This document shows, piece after piece, positions 31,800 through 35,004 of a DNA stretch of 35,004 nt. Source of the stretch: Brevundimonas subvibrioides (GTDB lineage Bacteria > Pseudomonadota > Alphaproteobacteria > Caulobacterales > Caulobacteraceae); the NCBI GenBank assembly GCA_002280475.1, contig NCEB01000018.1, positions 1 to 35,004 of the forward strand, written 5' to 3'. Made by a program: the position numbers and the translations under genes. The notes under the pieces were generated by a model. It had not been told where the DNA came from. It did not search any database and was given only the letters and a program-made list of their open reading frames with translations. Each line of letters opens with the position of its first letter. The stretch's first letter is position 1.

Positions 31800-32890
31800 G
31801 AGGCTGCGAACTCGCTGAGCGCGTCGATGACGGCGCGGTTCTGATCCTCGGTGCCGACGGTGATGCGCAGGCCGTCGTGGATGCCGTAGCCGCCGACGGC
31901 GCGGACGATGATGCCCTTGGAGTTCAGATAATCGTTGGCGGCGGCGGCGCCCCGCTTCTCGTCCGGGAACAGCACAAGGATGAAGTTGCCCGCCGAGGGC
32001 AGGACGGTGAAGCCGAAGCCGCGGATGGCCTGGGTCAGGCGCGGTCGCCAGGTCTGGATCAACTGGCGGGATGCTTGCTGGTGCGCCTCGTCGGCCAAAG
32101 CGGCGGTGGCCGCCTCGATGCCGGGGACCGAGACGTTGAAGGGCAGGCGGATGCGGTCGACGGCCTCTGACACATGCAGGGGCGCATAGCCGAAGCCGAT
32201 ACGCAGGCCGCCCAGGCCGTGAATCTTGGAGAAGGTGCGAGTGACGACGACGTTGGTCGCCTCGCGCGCCAGAGGCAGGGCCGTCTCCCAGTCGGGCTCG
32301 GTGACGTATTCGGCATAGGCCTCGTCGATGACCAGCAGGACGTTCGCGGGCAGGGCCTCGTGCAGGCGGCGGATTTCGTCGCCGGAGTTCCAGCTGCCGG
32401 TCGGGTTGGACGGATTGGAGACGTAGACGATCCTGGTCCGTTCATCGACCTGGGCGAGGAGGGCGTCGACCTCGGCCTTGTAGCCGGGCTCGGGCGCCAG
32501 CTTGACCTGGGCCTCGCAGCCGAGCGCCGAGATACGATAGGCCAGGAAGCCGTACTGGCCGGTGACGATGTTGTCGCCCGCCGTCAGATAGGTCTGGTTC
32601 AGCAGGGCGAAGACCTCGTCCGAGCCATTGCCGAAGATCAGGCGGTCGGGCTCCAGCCCGTGATGCTCGGCGACGGCGGCGCGCAGCTTGGCCGCCCGGC
32701 CGTCGGGATAGATGTGGATGGCCTTGATGGCCGACTCATAGGCCGCGCGGGCCTTCTCGCCCGCACCCAGCATGTTCTCGTTGGACGACAGCTTCATCGG
32801 ATCGGCGATTCCGGCGAGAGACGACTTGCCTCCGACGTAGGGGGCGATGTCGAGGATGCCGGGCTTCGGCTGGGGGGCGGCCTGGGTCAT
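31796..32890 (-). CDS. hisC: histidinol-phosphate / aromatic aminotransferase (HisC family)
   Basis: A 364-residue fold-type-I PLP aminotransferase. The PLP lysine lies in RTFSKIHGLGGLRIGFGYA, with the SNPSNPTG, VIDEAYAEYV and KLSSNENMLGAGEKARAAYESAIKAIHIYPDGRAAKLR segments typical of HisC. It could transaminate histidinol phosphate, or prephenate, Tyr and Phe; the chorismate-mutase-like gene 11 bases upstream favours an aromatic role, but the family name alone cannot decide. Its ATG at 32890 follows the previous stop closely. Convergent with plsC, sharing CTAG. Confidence 0.92.
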   Translation of the reverse strand: MTQAAPQPKPGILDIAPYVGGKSSLAGIADPMKLSSNENMLGAGEKARAAYESAIKAIHIYPDGRAAKLRAAVAEHHGLEPDRLIFGNGSDEVFALLNQTYLTAGDNIVTGQYGFLAYRISALGCEAQVKLAPEPGYKAEVDALLAQVDERTRIVYVSNPSNPTGSWNSGDEIRRLHEALPANVLLVIDEAYAEYVTEPDWETALPLAREATNVVVTRTFSKIHGLGGLRIGFGYAPLHVSEAVDRIRLPFNVSVPGIEAATAALADEAHQQASRQLIQTWRPRLTQAIRGFGFTVLPSAGNFILVLFPDEKRGAAAANDYLNSKGIIVRAVGGYGIHDGLRITVGTEDQNRAVIDALSEFAAS

Positions 32891-32901
32891 GGAGGGCTTT
32901 C

Positions 32902-33579
32902 TCAGTAGATGGGGGCTGAGCCGATGACACCGGACAGCGCGCCGGGCGCCTGATGCAGCCGCCCGTCCTCAGGCTGCACATAGCCCGCGATGGCGTAGAG
33001 CTTCAACCCGCCGGCCTGCGTCATCGGGGTCGCGGCGAGACCGCGTTCGGCCAGGTCGGCGCGAATGCGGACGTCGCTCAGGGGGCTGTCGGTGACCCAG
33101 AAGGTGCGATCGTCGCCGGTGGGACCGGACGGCTCGCACGAGATCAGCAGGGCCCGGGGCGTGCCCGCCCGGTCGTCCGGCAGGGCCTCGACGACGCGAA
33201 GGTCGGGCCGGGCCAGCAGCCGCCCCCACCAGGGCCGCTCGCCCAGGTCGATGAGGGCGGACACGGAAGGATCGACCCGGCCGAGGGCCGTCTCGGCGTC
33301 GGCGACGGGCGTGACCTGGCCCCAGCGATCGGCGGCGAGCACGGCCGAGAGCGGGCCCGATGCGACGAAGCGGCGACCGCCCGCGGCCTCCATTCGCCCG
33401 TGGACGGCGTGCAGGACGGCGGCTTCGACCGGGCCGGCGTTTCTCAGACCTTCGCGCAGGGCCAGGGCGCGGGCGTCCGCGCGGGCGTGGGGGCCGGCCG
33501 CGATCCGGGCGGCGAGGGCCTCGGCCAGGGACCGGTCGAGCGCCAGTCGTTCGGCGTCCAGTTCCGGCTCGTCCAGCAT
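32902..33579 (-). CDS. chorismate mutase-like protein (uncertain)
   Basis: A 225-residue protein. The N-terminal half is helical (ERLALDRSLAEALAARIAAGPHARADARALALREGLRNAGPVEAAVLHAVHGRMEAAG) and could be a divergent AroQ-type chorismate mutase, though the catalytic arginine and lysine are not clear. The C-terminal half has an ACT-like pattern (TFWVTDSPLSDVRIRADLAERGLAATPMTQAGGLKLYAIAGYV) and recalls prephenate dehydratase regulatory domains. It directly precedes hisC (11 bases) and follows the DUF2125 gene, a conserved string in Caulobacterales as far as I recall. Assignment is tentative. Confidence 0.5.
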   Translation of the reverse strand: MLDEPELDAERLALDRSLAEALAARIAAGPHARADARALALREGLRNAGPVEAAVLHAVHGRMEAAGGRRFVASGPLSAVLAADRWGQVTPVADAETALGRVDPSVSALIDLGERPWWGRLLARPDLRVVEALPDDRAGTPRALLISCEPSGPTGDDRTFWVTDSPLSDVRIRADLAERGLAATPMTQAGGLKLYAIAGYVQPEDGRLHQAPGALSGVIGSAPIY

Positions 33580-33620
33580 CAGAACAGCTTGGGCGCGGGG
33601 GCCAGGGGGAAGGGGCCCAG

Positions 33621-34625
33621 CTAGGACCGGCCGTCGCGGAAGACGATGCTGAGATCGACGTCCTCGCCGCCCTGGACGGCACCGGCGGCCGCCGCTCCGG
33701 CCGCGCCCGCCTGATTGACCGCGCCGCCCCGCGATCCGGCCAGACCGGCGATGGCGGCCATGGGGCGCTGGGCCTGGAGCGAGACGGTGCCTGCCAGACG
33801 CCCGTCCGGCGTGGCCGCCAGGACGTCGCTGGCCAGCGTCGCGCGGCTGTCGCCGGCCGAGATTTCACCGCGCACGGCGGTGAAGCGCCCGCCCGCCCGC
33901 GTCCATGCCGAGAAGACGCCGGCGGCGTCGGCGCCCTGGAGGCGATCGGCGTCCTCGACGACCGTCTCGATCTGCAGGGTCAGCTTGCCGTTTCGGGCCA
34001 TGCCTTCGACCGGACCGCCGGGGCGGCCCTCGGCGTCGATCAGGCGGAACAGAAGATCGACGCTGTTCTCGGTGCCTTCCGTTCCGGCCGGAGCCAGGTG
34101 GGGGCGCAGATAGGCCTCGATCCGGGCGGCGCGCGAGATGGGGAAGACCTCCGCGTCGCGATGGGAGGTGAAGGTGGCGTCGGCCAGCTCGACGGCGACG
34201 TTGGGCCAGCGCTGGGTCAGGCCGCTGACGCTGGCGCGGATCACCGGCCCGCCGATAGCCACGTCGCCCTTGCCCGCCCGCGTCAGGACCAGGCCGTCAT
34301 CGGCGACCAGCACCCATTTGTCGGGGTTCCAGGCATTGGCCTCGGCCGCCAGATCGGGGGCGGCGAGCGCATGGCCGGACGGGGCGGTGACGCTGACGTT
34401 CTCAGCTCCGATCCGCACCCGGAAGGGCCAGCCCGAGGTCGTCATGCCGCTATAGGCGACGTCCCAGCCCGCGCCGCGCAGGGCCTCGATCCGGCTGTCC
34501 AGCCGATCGCGGACCTGACCGGCCAGCACGAACCACCAGACCGACCAGGCGACCACGGCGATCAGGAACAGGCCGATGGGGGCGAACAGGCCGGAGCGCT
34601 TGTGACGGGGCGGCGTATCGGTCAT
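33621..34625 (-). CDS. DUF2125-family membrane-anchored protein
   Basis: A 334-residue protein. It has an N-terminal anchor (LFAPIGLFLIAVVAWSVWWFVLA, residues about 13-35), then the DUF2125 domain starting RDRLDSRIEALRGAGWDVAYSGMTTSGWPFRVRIGAENVSVTAP. The GWPFR stretch is a hallmark of the family, whose role is unknown; long beta-rich repeats suggest a periplasmic lipid- or membrane-related function (inference). The ATG at 34625 was chosen to fit the anchor; the frame runs further into the intergenic DNA. First gene of the DUF2125-CM-like-hisC unit. Confidence 0.88.
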   Translation of the reverse strand: MTDTPPRHKRSGLFAPIGLFLIAVVAWSVWWFVLAGQVRDRLDSRIEALRGAGWDVAYSGMTTSGWPFRVRIGAENVSVTAPSGHALAAPDLAAEANAWNPDKWVLVADDGLVLTRAGKGDVAIGGPVIRASVSGLTQRWPNVAVELADATFTSHRDAEVFPISRAARIEAYLRPHLAPAGTEGTENSVDLLFRLIDAEGRPGGPVEGMARNGKLTLQIETVVEDADRLQGADAAGVFSAWTRAGGRFTAVRGEISAGDSRATLASDVLAATPDGRLAGTVSLQAQRPMAAIAGLAGSRGGAVNQAGAAGAAAAGAVQGGEDVDLSIVFRDGRS

Positions 34626-34776
34626 TCCGGCCTTGGCGTTGGCGGCAACCGGGCCGCGGCGAAAAACAGGGTGCGAAGCGTCTGAAACGTCTGAAATCGG
34701 GGCGTCTAGGGCGGTGAACCGGGCGGCAGGATGTGGGGAGAAAAGGCGGCGAGGGCAAGGGCGTATGGGGGAAGGG
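34626..34776. other. upstream region of the DUF2125 gene
   Basis: I see no gene here. The sequence contains three spaced GCGTCTGAAA/ACGTCTGAAA/GCGTCTAGG-like repeats (near 34677-34710) whose role is unknown. A promoter for the minus-strand operon should lie here, but I cannot point to convincing -35/-10 boxes. Confidence 0.4.
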
Positions 34777-34985
34777 GGTTCATCACAACGGACACAACGG
34801 AAGGCACGACGGACACGACGAGACCGAGTGGATGAGGAGGTCGCCGACCGCAGGCCCTTCGAAATCACGCTCAAGAGTAAGGGCGGCGTCGCCGCCGACG
34901 ATCTCATTAGTGGGACGCCCATCTCGGCGATCCGCTCGATCCCGTGGTGTCCGTTGTGACCTCGCTGTGTTCGTTGTGATGAACC
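34777..34985. repeat. large palindromic repeat, copy 3
   Basis: A 209-bp copy of the element described at 208-431 and 1380-1601. Termini are GGTTCATCAC (34777-34786) and its complement (34976-34985). The left arm has three tandem-like units (CACAACGGA, CACAACGGA, CACGACGGA). The core hairpin is GGCGGC-GTC-GCCGCC at 34882-34896. It lies near the end of the window, upstream of the DUF2125 gene. Confidence 0.85.
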
Positions 34986-35004
34986 AGCCAGGGTCAGGAC
35001 ACCA

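Overview
The window is a chromosomal stretch from a high-GC alphaproteobacterium, most likely Caulobacteraceae and plausibly Brevundimonas. This rests on the strongly GC-rich third codon positions, a CC0125/CC1285-type lipoprotein, DUF1178, DUF2125 and DUF885 proteins, UbiE-UbiB adjacency, and a comF-grxC-nitrilase-DUF1178 string typical of the class. The genus is inference. No transposase, integrase, prophage gene or CRISPR array is visible, and almost every base is coding.

Layout. 1-1643: a UPF0178 protein and the ribosome-rescue factor ArfB, bracketed by two copies of a roughly 220-bp palindromic repeat. 1644-5393 (minus): a Crp/Fnr regulator, ubiE, ubiB and a secreted protein. 5515-6601 (plus): pterin carbinolamine dehydratase and an SDR. 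6661-8217: a DUF885 lipoprotein and tRNA-Arg(CCG). 8280-13482: a molybdenum-cofactor locus, with a TSUP permease and a one-domain ModE-like regulator on the minus strand and moaA-moaD-moaE-moaB-moaC-moeA as a tightly packed plus-strand operon. 13483-15592: a ZnuD-like TonB-dependent receptor behind a near-perfect Zur box. 15600-19736 (minus): GNAT, DUF6265, AraC regulator, DUF1178, nitrilase-family amidase, glutaredoxin, ComF. 19735-20613 (plus): an NDUFAF5/BioC-like methyltransferase that shares start bases with comF and stop bases with a short orphan Flp pilin gene (20610-20783, minus). 20799-23907: a MutT Nudix hydrolase, a DUF350/protease/LysE cassette, and a lipoprotein behind an EcfG-type promoter. 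23958-27067: DUF6065, ProXp-ala-like deacylase, CnoX-like thioredoxin-TPR chaperone, Lon N-domain protein. 27224-31799: phosphoribosyltransferase and zinc-ribbon/DUF3426 protein on minus; ftsE-ftsX-ydcF-plsC on plus. 31796-34625 (minus): DUF2125 protein, a chorismate-mutase-like protein, HisC. The third copy of the large repeat closes the window.

Themes. The best-connected functional block is metal and cofactor handling: Moco synthesis with a candidate regulator and anion permease, next to a zinc-regulated outer-membrane receptor; 14 kb away lies a zinc-ribbon membrane protein with a histidine-rich tail. The intergenic DNA is rich in palindromes: three copies of the large repeat, a REP pair forming a perfect 30-bp inverted repeat, a CCTCCCC/GGGGAGG paired element and two strong single hairpins. 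I found no clear new defence or mobile system. The three-copy repeat, the ModE-TSUP-moa arrangement and the zinc-ribbon protein with its tail are the best candidates for something undescribed.
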